The notes: generated from the sequence alone by a model not told the origin. A DNA stretch of 64,000 nucleotides from Gigaspora margarita (GCA_009809945.1 WTPW01000310.1:39888-103887), one strand, 5' to 3'; shown: positions 24,060-36,533, numbered from the stretch's first letter. Made by a program: numbers and translations.

Positions 24060-25040
24060 ATGAATTCATTATCAAGTGATCAAAATCTAATTTTTTGTTT
24101 TCTTTGTAAAAAACATTTTAAAACCCCAGGTGGTCTAGCACGACATAATTCTATTATTAAAAAATACAACCAGTCTTCTAGAATTGTCCGAATTCCAACT
24201 AAGATGTTAAAAGAATTTAAACAAACCATGGTTTTCCTTATTCATCAAAAACTTTCCAATAATTTTAAACATATAGGACATCAAAGTTTTCATGTTCCAT
24301 GTTCAGAAAGTTTATTTTTTGGAGTATTTCAAGGCCATATTCATTATTCTAAGGCTAATGTATATAAATGTATTTTTCGAGAACAGAATGCATATCAAAC
24401 TTTAGCTCAAGTTTTTGACTCTAATGAATGGGGTCAAAAATTCTATAAACAAAATCAACAAACCTACATAGTAATTTGAGAAGAATTTCATTTATCTAAC
24501 AAATCAAACGGACATACAGTGCGGGATACCATAAACCAACACCTTTTTATATGTATTTTACAAAAATTGATATAACTTATAGATAAAAAATTTTTTTCAA
24601 AAAATTTTTTAACCAAATTGTAGCTTTGAGGCTAAGCTACAATTTGGTTAAAATAGATTTTTATTTTATTTTAATTTTAAAAGGTTATATCAATTTAAAG
24701 TTTACTGTGAAATGAAAATTTGGCATTTAATATATAAAAAAAGAAACTCATATGTAATTTTTGACCAATCACAATTGATTACATTATACTAGCCAATCAG
24801 AATTGAGTATTTATTTCAAAATTTGGCACGGGGGTGTTGGTTTATGCTGTTCCGCACTGTACAATAGAAGAATCTGAAATGGATATTGATCCACTTTTGC
24901 AATTGGCAGCAAAAAAGCCTCAAAAGCAATATCACAAGCCAAAGTTTACTTATAGTGAAATTTTAGTTGAATAGCGTTGTAAAAAAAAAATCAAGGAAGA
25001 TAAAACTGTTTGTGTAGCAGGATTTATTTACATGCATTTT
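24060..25040 (+). pseudogene. C2H2-finger protein gene, interrupted by a MITE
   Basis: The frame opens MNSLSSDQNLIFCFLCKKHF. Residues 13-29 fit the first three ligands of a C2H2 finger (C-x2-C-x12-H), but no second His follows at the usual spacing. The next 110 residues are unrecognised. A TGA at 24477 breaks the frame, and EEFHLSNKSNGHT still follows before the MITE at 24517. After the MITE the same protein evidently resumes as IEESEMDIDPLLQLAAKKPQ and ends YSEILVE, a TAG, then RCKKKIKEDKTVCVAGF. I think this is a repeat-family gene, possibly transposon-borne. The function is unknown. Confidence 0.6.
24517..24859. repeat. Tc1/mariner-type MITE inside the C2H2-finger gene
   Basis: The ends CAGTGCGGGATACCATAAAC and GTTTATGCTGTTCCGCACTG are inverted, and TA flanks both sides. 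The TIR is about 28 bp. Internally TTTTAACCAAATTGTAGCTT and AAGCTACAATTTGGTTAAAA pair as a second hairpin (24609-24652). The terminal CAGTGCGGGA is shared with the element at 7307-8625. Confidence 0.85.
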
Positions 25041-27858
25041 TTTATTGAACAAAAAAGGATTTTGATGTAAATTTGTGCGTGAAATTTGAATGAGCATAAA
25101 TTTGGAATTGAGATCGAAATTTGATTTTAATATGCATAAGATACAATTTATCTATTATGCATATATTAAAATCGATCGAATTTGAAATTTTTACTATGCA
25201 CGTACATGCATTCTGATTTCGTATTATAATCTGTATTATCATTGCAGAGATCATCTTGGTTGTATAGGTCTTTGCAATTCTTGATGTTCTGTTATTTTTT
25301 TGTTTTTAATTTTGCAATGATCTTGAGGTATACAAAGAAAATGCCATGAAGAATCAATCTAAATAAATATAAAGAATTATACATTTATATATAACAATAA
25401 ATTGTATAAAGTAATGAAGTTACTAAATAGCTACCAAAAGTTTTATGTATAATGAATACACCGTAGTATTTACAATAGTTCGATACAAAACACATAAAGA
25501 ATTTTAAACCTACGCCTATTCTATAAAGTACTCTATATCTATGTCCGTGATGCTTTCAATGGACCATATACCAACAGACATCAGAGGCCTTGTAAGTTCG
25601 CCTTAATAAAATTTTAAATTATACAATTATTAAGAATAAACTATTTTCCGTATCGTATTTAAATATAGCGGATCACATATCTAATTTCATGTTCTCCAAG
25701 ATAAGTAGGAGATATATCAGATACAATTTTATATTTAGCATGTGGTTCAAATTCTTCTGAGTTTGCATCTTTTATATGTGAATTAAACGTTGTGTTTTCT
25801 GTAAATATAGTGTAAATAAGGAACGGTATATCAAATATTAATAAATTATCTGAAAAGTTACAGATGTTACAAATTCGATTATTGCTATCCGTAGTTCAAG
25901 ACATGTACTATAAAGTATAAGTAAACAACTTTGGTTAGAAAGTTTGTAGATAAGATATTTATAATTGTACTTAAATACGGTACCTTCTTTTCTCATTCCC
26001 ATTTTTTTTCACTCTTCATTCCTCTAAATCCAAGTCTTTCACAAACTAAAATACCACAATACGTCCAAAAGAGTGCTTCTAAAGGGTTGATTTAGTTCAG
26101 GTGACCTGTACAAAAAACTGAACCTGAAATTATCCACATCAACCTGCATCAACTTGAATCAAAATGATTTTTTTTTGATTCGAATCAATTTTTTTTTTTT
26201 TTTTAATTTCAATTCTTCTCATTATTTTTCATCCAAAATCAACCCAACCTTTTCATTAACAACATCAACTGGAACTACTCAACTTGAGCTTGATCCTGTT
26301 ACTTCTAATAAATCTTAACATTTTACTTCTATAACAACCGATACCGATACAATTGCTTCAATGTCTTTTTAAAGTAAAAGAAAGGTTAATTATAGAAAAA
26401 GAATTATAAAATTCTTATTCTGCTTGGGTTGGATTCAGGTTTAACCCTAAACCCATCCTAACGACCCTTTTGGTGCACTATTCCAAAATACAAGTGGGAA
26501 TGTGGGTTGTCTTTCCTTAACTAGTTGAAAAGAGTAAATCGGGAAAGTTAGTTGGTCAAAGTATAAATTAATCCTTTTATAACAGTTATGAAGAATTCTT
26601 TATGCATTATCTCCTGTAAAGCCTTATGGTACTTGTTTTTTCGTATTCATATTTTAATTTAGATACCTTTACCTACTAATATTTAGTATAACACTAGTTA
26701 ATTCTAATAATCCCACAATAAATATATTTAAACAATCAGAATCTATATTATTATAAAGTAATTTTCATGTTTACCAAAAGTTTATGAAATTTAAAACTTA
26801 CTTAGTAACAGAATATATATCTCCTATTAAATGTAAATTGAATTTATCTATCAGTTTAGTTGAGCTATTATCTCGTAAAAGTTGCTCAACATACAAGCTT
26901 TTCTATAACGCTTGTACTATGATCTTTATATTATTACAAAATTAATGTAATTTATTATGGCGCATATATGAAATTAATGAAATTAAGCAGATATAGTGAG
27001 AGGATAGGTTAGACGTTATGCTGCTATATATTCGGGAACAATCAAATTTGGGGATTTGATTTGAATTGATCAATAATAAATTTAGTAACCGAATACTTGG
27101 ATTCGGGACAAAATATGAAGTTAATTAAATTGACTTACTATCAGTAGTCAAACTTTTTTCAAATTTTGGGTTAGTTAACAAATGCGCTATAAAAATAAAT
27201 AGAAAACACTGTTTAAACATATTTGAAAGTAAATTATAAAAACTACCTACTTTGACCAATTCCCAATAATACATAAGCACTTAATGCTATTCATTTCAAC
27301 TCTAATTCATAAACCAACTGTTATCTACCAATTTTTTACAATAAATAAATATTTTCGTTTCAACTTCTATTTTACACTAATAACAATAGATTATATATGG
27401 TATATCTACTGATCAAAGAGTTAAATCAGTAAAAAGATATTTATGATCATCTTGATAGTTAGATCTAAATATAAACGTTAAGCTTATATAATAACTTTGA
27501 AAACTTTAAATAGTTTATTGCTGGCCTAGGTCTTACCTGAAAATACAGTTCCTAAATTGTGAATGAACGAACTGAATCTTTACCTGAGTAGCAAATAGTT
27601 ATAATATTAACTAACACTTCATAATTATTTAGATGATTTTTATACAAGTAAAACTTTTATATGTATAAATGTATATTTATTATAGTAAATATATAGTACT
27701 AAAGGATATTGAATTATACATACTGTACAAAATAGAATTTCAAAAAAAAATTACATTTAATAGAAAAATCTTACAGTTCACAAGACTTTTCATGATCGTC
27801 TTATTTTATTTATTCTCTACTGTAGATCTAAAGTAGAAATAATATAACTCTAAAAAAC
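25041..27858. other. AT-rich intergenic stretch
   Basis: Nothing gene-like was recognised on either strand. A 60-bp palindrome (TTTTAATATGCATAAGATAC and its mirror) sits at 25118-25178, and a T-rich tract at 26160-26205. Confidence 0.5.
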
Positions 27859-30170
27859 TTATTTAACATATTCTAAGCTTTTTGTTTTGATTAAATGGAC
27901 GCTAAATATTGTTATAAGTATTATAAGTATAATAAAGAATACAATTTCATATTCCAAAATTTCAACTATAGATGCTTTACAATGTAATGGGTTTCCACCG
28001 TTTTTTAAAGTTTTGTAAAAAAACAAAGACACTTGATCATGATTTTTATGCTCTACAGCAGTACATGAGGATGCTTTAATTTCCCACCTTTTATGCTTTT
28101 GCATTAATTCCCATCCGTGGTATACAAAAATATGTATATATGCCGTAACTTGACTTGGAAGGTATAAACCATCAATAGCATTGTTTGGATTAGTTGAAAT
28201 ACCTTGAGACGGTGTTAAAAATAAATTTAACCAAGAAAGTGCATTTTTTTTAAATTGAAGAGGATCTGTTTCTTTGTTACAAAATGCTTGATATAGAGAG
28301 TAGAATTGATCCCATAATTGACGAATAAGTTTTGCGCAACTAGGACAAAATAGAACCCCAAAATTAAATGATTGTAAAACTTTTAATTTGTCTTTGCCCA
28401 TTAATGAAGTATAGTTCCAATTATGAGATTTATGATTTTCCCAAAACTGAAAAGTTACATTAATTCTTTTCATCTCATCAACAATAATTTTTCAAGATTT
28501 ATCATTATATAATCCACGAGCTTTAAGTTCTGCAATTATTAATTCCCAGAGCCTATCATATATTCGAAGCAAAACATGGAGCTCATCACAAATCCAGTTT
28601 TCAAGTGGGATCATGTCAAATAGAGGAGCCTTAATGTGTCCATTTATATTATTCCAATTTAATATAAGCTGTTCCATTGTTTTAGTTATTTTCCAATCTG
28701 CTTGTGTATTTTCGTGTTGATTTTTATTAATATTGCACCAAGGACAAAAATAGGTGGAATTAGCAGCATTTAAACCAAGACAAATTGAAAAAATTTTAAA
28801 TCTGCACTAAAATAAAACTCAAAGTTCCAGCATGTTGTTCCTATTTGTAATCCATTTTTTTTAGATACCACAAATCCTCTATTAAAGATTTAAAACAAAT
28901 TTTAAATGTTTCATATTTTTCAATTTCTGGATATAATACTACCATATATTGAAAATCTGACTCATGATGGTGTTCAATATCATTTAAGATCATAAATGTA
29001 ATCATTGTATGCTTGATTTTGCGACTGACATTTCTACTATCACCCGAAATCTGCAAATGAACAACTGGATCAGTACACTTTAAAATATTTCTTTGTTCCA
29101 AATATGGAATAATATAATTAAGAAGGTCCTTAATACTATGTTGTGCGCCAATTTTGTCAATCATTCCCTGTTCAAATGTATCTGTAGAATCTTTTTCAAC
29201 TTCTAAATTATTTAGATTTACTTGCGTAATTTTTATATTAACTTCTATTTGTTTATTTAGCAATACACATTCATTAGATATTGCACCTTCACGTGGAATT
29301 GTAGAATTAACTGCAGCTATTTGTTGATAACCTTCTTGTGAAACTTGAGTTTTATCCAAAGCCTGAACAACAGCTAATTGATGTTGTTTTGTCTCAAGTA
29401 AATTTTCTTTTTCAAAATCAATATGAAAATTATAGTTATTAACAGAATAATCTATAGCCTTCATACTAATATAATCTTCATTTGAATAATAATTTTGTGA
29501 TGTAGATTTTAATAATTCAAGAGCATTACTTCCAAATTTTTTTGCTCGCCTAAGAATTGTAGAATCACTACAATTTTCAATAGATTTTAACTCCCTATTT
29601 TTTGCATTACGAGCTGTTTTTACAGATTCAAGTTGTAGTCCAAATATTAAAATTCCTGACCACATTGTTTTAGAATTTGGATTTATAACCTATAAATACT
29701 ATATGTATTAAATTTTATTGATAATATATGTACTAAAAATAGATTAATATAATTTTTTATACCTTTTCCCACTTATTAGCAACTGAAGTTGAAGAAGTAG
29801 AACTTATTTTATATTCGAAATTTTCACTATAAGAAATATGAAAAACAGGTTGCTTATTTTCATAATTTATTGAACAGTAAATTGTTTTTTTTTTTTGTCC
29901 TATAGTAGTTTTTATAGCATATTGATCTGGAATTTTATATTGTCTTCCTTTAGAAGTAGATGTATAAGCTGATTGTGAAGCATTTAAATATATGCCCTCT
30001 TCAATAATTTCATAATAAAAACTACATTGGATAACATTATTTCTTTTTTCTTTATAAACTATTATAGGGCTTGACAGATATGAAGAATCTTCTATGATCT
30101 CGAGATTCATTATTAAATGCAAAAGGTATTTATTATGCAAATATGAGTTTGTTTGAATTTTAAGAAGCAT
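27859..30170 (-). pseudogene. Broken, spliced transposase-like gene
   Basis: Exon 1 (30170-29763) starts MLLKIQTNSY. A 72-bp GT-AG intron (29762-29691/29690) joins ...KWEK to VINPNSKTMWSG of exon 2. The central part holds SGDSRNVSRK with a candidate catalytic Asp, then FYFSADLKFF, then a CPWC pair, then PLFDMIPLENWICDELHVLLR, then AVEHKNHDQV with a candidate Glu. The order Asp, CxxC, Asp-Leu-His, Glu resembles the layout of RAG1/Transib-type DDE enzymes; this is inference from memory of the family. The gene is dead: a one-base shift near 28855, another near 28790 and an in-frame TGA near 28491 break it. A hydrophobic tail at 27870-27930 may be read past the true end. Confidence 0.5.
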
Positions 30171-32030
30171 TGGTGCATTATTAGATCACTGATGTATTAT
30201 TATATTTTAAAAAACAGAACGTGATCAAAATGCAGTAATTAAACTTTTAATTCTAATTCGTATAGTATTGAAGCCAAAAACCGTAAGTCCATAGTATAAG
30301 CAAAACTAGAAATCGTTGAAAGATGCTTTTGATGAATTTATTTGTTGCAAACATTCTATATGAGTAATGCCAAGGAAAAATTAGACTAGACTTTCAAGTT
30401 TATTATTTAGCATTAACCAGACTCAATCCTGATTAAAAACATATATAATACTTAACAGTTAAGTAAATTTAATTACGTCTCTGGTCCAGATTAAATCTAG
30501 TAAATAAGAGACTAAAGTCCGGTTTTCACCTTGTGGCACACATATTTAATCGTGTATTAACACTGAATCATCAATTTTTGAGTAGAAATGCTTAATTGAA
30601 AATTGCAAGAACTATGCACTATATGTAGAGTTCGGTCGGGTTCGATTTGATTCAAAGAGTCAAGTATTTATTAAAGTCCAGTCCTGAGTCAAACTTGGAA
30701 TTCGACTGCATTGCACGTGTATCTTGTATATTAAGAGTAACTATATATATTTAAAAAGATGTACGTACGTATATACGTACGAATGTGCAATACGAGCCGA
30801 GTTCTCTCGACTTTTTGAGTCCTCAAACCTGACCAAACATTCAACATATCAATATATGCTACTGATTATAGTGTGATGCAATTTTTTAAAAATTAAGCAT
30901 TTAGTGATTGTATATCACATTTATGCATAAATGGTATTTTAAATATTATTTGTTACCGGGTGTGATATATAGTACAAATATAAATAGTTAAATCTTCGTT
31001 GTGAATAAATAATCTTTATAAACATGTAGTAGGAAAAAAATATCAACAGAAGCTACTTTACAAACTTCATAGATCAAATCAATAGTAAAAACATCTCAAG
31101 AATTTACCGTACAATAACTTGAATTCATGACAGCTTGGATCCAAACCCCATGTTTTATAAAAACACTGCCTGCTTGCTTAAAGTATGTTTGGATCAAATG
31201 AAGAAGCACTCGCAAAAGCACTTTTCAAATACACAAGCTACTCCTTCGAAAAGTTAGTATTCAAGAGATTAGATCTGTAATAATTTGCTAAATTTCTAGC
31301 TAATTAAAAATTTACTTCTTATGAATATTACTATTATATTATGTTTTATTAATATTATTCCATTCGCATTAATTTTGTAGTGAATATAAAAAAGAACAAC
31401 TATTAATCAAGATAATTTACCGGATACACTACATGGTGAGTCTACTATTATAGGGGGTATTGTATATAGCGATTTAGCGACTAAAGCTTATAAGAACCAA
31501 ATAAAATAAATAAGCTACCATAATATAAAAAATCTGTGAAATATAGATGTCAGACCCAAACCTATGAAGGAGATTATAGGTTTTAAAAATGATGAAATAC
31601 AACAGACCGGGGTACTATATGCAGCGCTATACAGTACTAGACCCGGGTCTTGTATACGGCAATTTACGGTATTTAATAGTTTAGACTTTATTAATCATGT
31701 AAATTAAATTGTAATTTATTAAATTAAATAAAGTAGTATGAATGGTATTATTGAGATTTCACAAGTATTACTCTTATCGTAATCTTTTAAGATGCTTAAT
31801 TATAAAATAGATCAAAGATTTTAATGGGCAGTATTTATTGATATATCCAGATGTTGGTTTGACCAGAGGTATTCATATTAAGTATACTAGGTTCAAAAAT
31901 TTAAACATTTATGCGCAAATATTGATATAATTACTTTAATTAATCACATTATCAACTATTGATAGGGAGGGATATTATGTGGTTTAGTCTTAGATCAATA
32001 GACCACAATTACCATTCTGAACTTGAAAAA
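30171..32030. other. AT-rich intergenic stretch
   Basis: No gene was recognised. A short palindrome ACGTACGTATATACGTACG is at about 30760. No tRNA or known repeat was identified. Confidence 0.5.
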
Positions 32031-32035
32031 CAGTG

Positions 32036-32200
32036 GTCTGTGCTAGAAACTGGACTCATCAACTCGAAACTCGAATCATGAAATTTCATGGCTCAAGAAC
32101 TCGAGTGCAGTCATTAATTAAAAATATTAATACTTGAGTAACTCAAGTCATGATTCGAGTTTCAAGTTAACAAGTTGGTCGCTAGCCTGTACTTACCAGT
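32036..32200. repeat. Imperfect TIR element
   Basis: CTCATCAACTCGAAACTCGAATCAT on the left pairs imperfectly with ATGATTCGAGTTTCAAGTTAACAAGTTGG on the right, with AACTCGAGT/ACTCAAGT pairs between. The TIR is about 45 bp with mismatches. No target duplication is clear. Confidence 0.5.
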
Positions 32201-32349
32201 AGTTTTAAGACCAAACTGTGAACTATAATAAACCAATCCAAAATTGGACCAAAATTGACTATACTAAACCAAACCAGGCCATTACTAACAACTTATACTG
32301 TGCTTAAGAATTCTTATTCGATTTAATAAACCTTTCTATTACTACTACT

Positions 32350-32592
32350 AAGGCTATGCAAAGTTAATTTTTCGTTTTGCATAACCCACTGACCCAATTT
32401 TTCCAAACAAAATTTTTTTTTTTTAAATTCCTATTGTGCCAATTATTCCATTTTTGCCATTTAATTTTTTTCTCCGGTGTCACTCAATGATGACCTTTAT
32501 TTTCCGTAATTACCCAATAGGCCTGATAAAAAAATGACCAAATTTTCTGATTCCATGTTATGCAAACCGAAAAATTAACTTTGCGTGACCTT
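32350..32592. repeat. TIR element, family A copy 1
   Basis: AAGGCTATGCAAAGTTAATT TTTCGTTTTGCATAAC at the left is inverted at the right as GTTATGCAAACCGAAAAATT followed by AACTTTGCGTGACCTT, a TIR of about 37 bp. A second copy lies directly downstream and a diverged copy at about 62.2 kb. Confidence 0.75.
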
Positions 32593-32613
32593 AGATGTGA
32601 ACATGGATTAATT

Positions 32614-32738
32614 TAGGCCACGTAAAGCTTTTTTTTTTTTTTTNNNNAAAAAAAAAAAAATAAAAAAAATCTGACCCGCCGACCGGATTTTTGAAACACC
32701 AGGTTATGCAAAACGAAAAATTAACTTTGCGTGGCCTA
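32614..32738. repeat. TIR element, family A copy 2 (with sequence gap)
   Basis: TTAGGCCACGTAAAG at the left matches the inverted CTTTGCGTGGCCTAA at the right. The middle is a poly-T/poly-A run with four N, so the true length is unknown. Confidence 0.6.
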
Positions 32739-33548
32739 AAATGCAAAAAAAAAAAAAATTAGAAGATTGCATAATAATATTTATTTTTAAAATAATAATA
32801 CAAAATAAAAGATGTCATTTCTAACTTAGCTAAATTTATTCTTTTACTTCATTAGTATAAGTTCTCAAAAAAACTTATAATTAATAATGCGTAAATTGCT
32901 TTTATATATCATAGTAAAATAGTAAATAAATATTTGTTATACTTGCTCATTACTAATTCTTATTATTTCTTGAAAAATAAGAAATGGGTTTAGGGTAGGA
33001 GAAATGGGTTAGCATATGTTTTATTATTGTTTTTGGGTGGGGAAAAGTGTTTGACGTGGATTTTTTTGAATTTCGTCCAATCATCATGTGATTATTTGCA
33101 AATCAGTAAGATCTAATTCTGCAGATCGGTGCATATGAATTGAAAGCATAATTTAATATATCAATTACATAAATTCTAAATTTGAATTTTTTATTAAGAA
33201 TCACAGAGATTTTCCGCCATCATCACCTTGAAAATCACAGGGTCACACTTTTTTGCAAAGCGCTATAATTCATTCGAGTTGACGTAAAGTCAACAGATCG
33301 AAAAGATGCTAAGCATGGTGATGTGCATCGTGGAACCATCAACCAGAACAAGTCCAGTTCAGATAATCAACGGAGGTGAGTATATTTGAATGACTTTCCA
33401 TAAACAGTAATCACTAACTTGATAAAGGCGGCAATGAGAACAAAGATAAATTCAGGGAAAATGCAATCGGGCCTTATGCAACGATTGCTCACTCAACTGC
33501 AACAGACCACAATCTGTGATGCAGTGTCAACAAAAGAAGCGTTGAAGA

Positions 33549-33794
33549 TTGATTAATACAATAATAAGCTTAGATGATTGCGAAGCAATTACTAACCATC
33601 ATAACATTATTCCTTTCTATAATAATGGAGATAACAATGGACAGATAAATTACACATTGCTGCACTCGTTACAGATTTTGGTCTATCAAGGTGGGCGCAC
33701 TTCTCTGGAAAATTTCAAGCAAAAGGACACTATCCCAAACCTTCAACTTAAAGATGAAAAGCACTATAATCATCTTTACGAAGAGAACAATTGA
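33549..33794 (+). pseudogene. Possible protein-kinase remnant
   Basis: Two kinase-like signatures lie close together. NHHNIIPFY (about 33592-33620) resembles the HxNIIxFYG segment of the N lobe, and TDFGLSRW (about 33672-33697) resembles the DFG magnesium-binding motif but lies in another frame. The catalytic loop expected between them is missing. If real, this is a deleted tyrosine-kinase-like gene of the type often fused to TPR or Sel1 repeats in these fungi. Chance cannot be excluded. Confidence 0.3.
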
Positions 33795-34827
33795 AGATGC
33801 GCTATCTCGATATTCTGAACTTTATCAAACGTTGGGATAACGAATTAAATGATCACCCAGATTAATATATATATATTCCTAACAAAGTATGAGTATTACC
33901 ATCCCATCAAAATATTATCTGAGAATAGCGTATTTCCTTAAGTCGTCAAGACAATATAAGCGTATATTAGGCTGTACATACGTATCTGGTATGAATGATG
34001 AGTTAGTGTGGAATAGCATCATCTCTGATAATCTGAGAAATGAAGCAGGCGAATTTTCTTCTTGAACAAGGCAAATTTCTCAAAGCATTATCAAAAATGG
34101 CCAGCATGGGCGAAGACAAACTCAAATGTCTTAGATTATTTAATAGAAAGCAGTGTAAATATACTTGCAGAATACCACGCTAATGTCAGTTAAATATAAA
34201 ACATTTGCCTACAGGCTTAAATTGTCACTAGTGACACCTGCTACGGTGAGTCAGTCATTCCGCAACATGATAATTCATGTAACCTACAATTGGCTTAGTC
34301 AAAAAGAGGGGGTTATATTTGGCGAGTTGGTGATTTAGAACCAGTTGGACAAAACAACAACTGAAGTTCTCAATACGTCGATAAACAACCAGACAGCATA
34401 ACATTACAATCACGTGAACAGGCAATTACAACAAGCGGCTCAAACAGCGATCTACATGTACAGGGTATTATATCCAAATTACCCAGAAGATCATATACGA
34501 AAAATCGTAATACCAAAACCATTAAAGAAATCGAATCGATAGATGGATGGACCACCCGAATAAAAAATTAATCCATCTACGATTTAATCGACATAATATG
34601 AATATCTGGCTATCAGATAACAGCAATCAAAAAGAATCCAATAATACTTAGAGAATAATAGTTATAGTTTAGAAAGAAATTAAAATAAGTATTAGTAAAA
34701 TATGTGATAAAAGACTGAAGTGAAATTTATAGTAATTCGAAAGTATTTAAGAAGTAGATTTTAGATTTCGAAACTGTGTGGTTCTTTATAAGTTTTATTC
34801 AAATAAAACAATTACACCTTCGAACAC
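33795..34827. other. Unassigned stretch left of the gene block
   Basis: Base composition is less AT-extreme than to the left. Several frames stay open briefly; for example 34370-34560 on the plus strand reads NQPDSITLQSREQAITTSGS without recognisable homology. It could be host-gene remnant or 5' leader of the block. No long terminal repeat shared with the right end was found by eye. Confidence 0.4.
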
Positions 34828-34959
34828 ATGTATACATACCCTATTGAAATAATCTTTATATCAATAGCTTTAACAATTCTTTGTATACCACTTATAATTG
34901 CTACTTTGATAGTAGTAGACCATTTGACATACAGAAATCTACTCCTAACACCAATATAA
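34828..34959 (+). CDS. Small membrane protein, 43 aa
   Basis: An ATG frame of 43 codons ending in TAA. Residues 6-31 are almost all hydrophobic (IEIIFISIALTILCIPLIIA onward), a single transmembrane helix, followed by a short polar tail. It is the first frame in the plus-strand block, 286 bases before the next. It has no recognised family. The A-ended codon usage matches the rest of the block, which is the main reason to believe it. Confidence 0.45.
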   Translation: MYTYPIEIIFISIALTILCIPLIIATLIVVDHLTYRNLLLTPI

Positions 34960-35245
34960 TAACACATCTAACATACATATATTAAATATTTATATTCTCA
35001 AAGAATCGATAGTATACTTTATTGTAACCACTATACGATATTATATATTTTATTAAATAAAAACTGAATTATTTATAAACTGAAATTGTCTTTTGATAGT
35101 AAAGAGTACTTGTTGGTTTATACTCACGTATCTATTAAGGACTAGCTACCCTTAAGAAATTACTTAGCTATCTAAAGAAACAGAAATAAAAGTCGTGCAT
35201 ATAAAGGCAAAACAAATAAAAGCTGCAACGCACTATAGGAAATAA

Positions 35246-35809
35246 ATGAGAATATACGACATTGTAATTAAAATAGTTATTATCTGGATAATAATAAGCC
35301 TAACACCACCACAAAGAAATTACCTTATACAAGCTGACGTAATAGTTTTATCCATACCAGCACCAGCACCTGCACCACCAACTTCAACCGAAAATATAGT
35401 CACTCCAACTAAAACTAAAAATAAAGCAACTGCAATCACCTCTACTCAATCAAGCCAAATAAACCAACCTGATAACAACAGTAATCTTACTACAATAATT
35501 GGAATATTAGCCGCATCGATAACAATATTAGCACTATCTGCACTAGTACTAATTTGCTGTATAAAAAGACTTAGAACAAGGAAACAACCGTATAAAAGGC
35601 ACCTGCAAATACAGAACCCATCTGTATCACAAATTCAAAGAGGACAAGCATATCAATATCCTAACACCTCAGATTTACCATTCCAGCAAAACATATTCTC
35701 AAACCCAATTCCAGACTTAAACCAAAATCAGATAGCAATGTTAGCAAGAAATATTGATTTCAGGAGCCAAGCACAACGAAAAGCACCACCACCACCTCCG
35801 CCTTACTAA
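35246..35809 (+). CDS. Single-pass membrane protein with proline-rich tail, 187 aa
   Basis: Residues 6-19 form a hydrophobic N-terminus (signal peptide or anchor), followed by an APAPAPAPP stretch and a Ser/Thr/Asn-rich segment to about residue 80. A strong transmembrane helix spans 81-106 (ILAASITILALSALVLICC) and is followed by basic KRLRTRK, which predicts the C-terminus to be inside. The 80-residue tail is Gln/Pro-rich and ends in six prolines and Tyr. The layout is that of a type I surface or envelope protein. It is intact, with no internal stop. No sequence family was recognised. It opens the membrane-protein cluster of the block. Confidence 0.65.
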   Translation: MRIYDIVIKIVIIWIIISLTPPQRNYLIQADVIVLSIPAPAPAPPTSTENIVTPTKTKNKATAITSTQSSQINQPDNNSNLTTIIGILAASITILALSALVLICCIKRLRTRKQPYKRHLQIQNPSVSQIQRGQAYQYPNTSDLPFQQNIFSNPIPDLNQNQIAMLARNIDFRSQAQRKAPPPPPPY

Positions 35810-35920
35810 AATAAGTAACCTGAATAAAAAGGAAAACACTCCGTAACAAAATAGATCAACACTGAAGATAGGAATACCCAGAATAAGAACTAACACCGTA
35901 ATAATGTGACAGGGACGCGT

Positions 35921-36139
35921 ATGAATTTAACAAATAAGGAACACATCATTGCAATAACTATTTCATTCATAATAGGAGCTATCATTACAATTCTCACACT
36001 ATTATCACCACCAGAAATCCAAACTAAATTAGCCTTAGGAATAACAATTACCTTATCATTAATATCAATATTATTCGTNATCTTTGCTATTCTTAAACCA
36101 TTCTATGTCAGAAGGACAAACAACATCGACAACTGTTAA
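35921..36139 (+). CDS. Two-helix membrane protein, 72 aa
   Basis: I take the ATG at 35921 rather than the upstream GTG. Two hydrophobic helices (about residues 9-29 and 39-62) are separated by a SPPEIQTK turn, with a basic end VRRTNNIDNC. One codon is ambiguous (N at 36079). The gene overlaps the start of the next frame by 35 bases. Small two-pass proteins of this kind are common as viral membrane or pore proteins, but nothing in the sequence proves that role. Confidence 0.5.
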   Translation: MNLTNKEHIIAITISFIIGAIITILTLLSPPEIQTKLALGITITLSLISILFXIFAILKPFYVRRTNNIDNC

Positions 36140-36332
36140 CTGTAATTGTAGTATATTAATGCCACCAGCATCAACACTATTACTTATATTAATAGGAACG
36201 ATATTTATTACTATTATAATTATTTTAGCAATCGAGTACAACCATCAAAGATATAAAAAGAGACTTTACAAACAGTTCTCTANACTGTANGGACCATACG
36301 GACAACAAGATATCAACACTGGCTGTTGTTAA
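36105..36332 (+). CDS. Small membrane protein, about 75 aa
   Basis: It starts at ATG 36105 (MSEGQTTSTTVNCNCS), overlapping the preceding gene in another frame. A short Ser/Thr and Cys head is followed by one helix (LLLILIGTIFITIIIILAI, about residues 26-46) and a basic YNHQRYKKRLYKQF tail. It ends INTGCC. Two ambiguous bases fall near 36283 and 36290. It ends in TAA three bases before the next ATG. No family was recognised. Confidence 0.5.
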   Translation: MSEGQTTSTTVNCNCSILMPPASTLLLILIGTIFITIIIILAIEYNHQRYKKRLYKQFSXLXGPYGQQDINTGCC

Positions 36333-36335
36333 CTT

Positions 36336-36533
36336 ATGAATTCNACTACNACACCTATTNNTACAGAAGAACCTGATACCACCCAATCTATTATAATAAC
36401 TGCATCTATTATTGCCATATTTGCAGTAATATCTATTATTATTTCTACTTGCTTATATTATTGTTTTCAAAAGAATAGAAATAAGACCTACCACATCCAA
36501 AGAAATATATTTACGCCTTCACACATTTACTGA
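36336..36533 (+). CDS. Small membrane protein, 65 aa (possible longer form through TGA)
   Basis: The sequence is MNSTTT-like with ambiguous bases at the start, an acidic linker, one helix (IIITASIIAIFAVISIIIST, about residues 19-40) and a basic tail. The TGA at 36531 would close it. If that TGA was once a sense codon the frame runs on to TAA at 36690, through a second TGA at 36574. The next gene starts at ATG 36575 inside that extension. No family was recognised. Confidence 0.45.
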   Translation: MNXTXTPIXTEEPDTTQSIIITASIIAIFAVISIIISTCLYYCFQKNRNKTYHIQRNIFTPSHIY

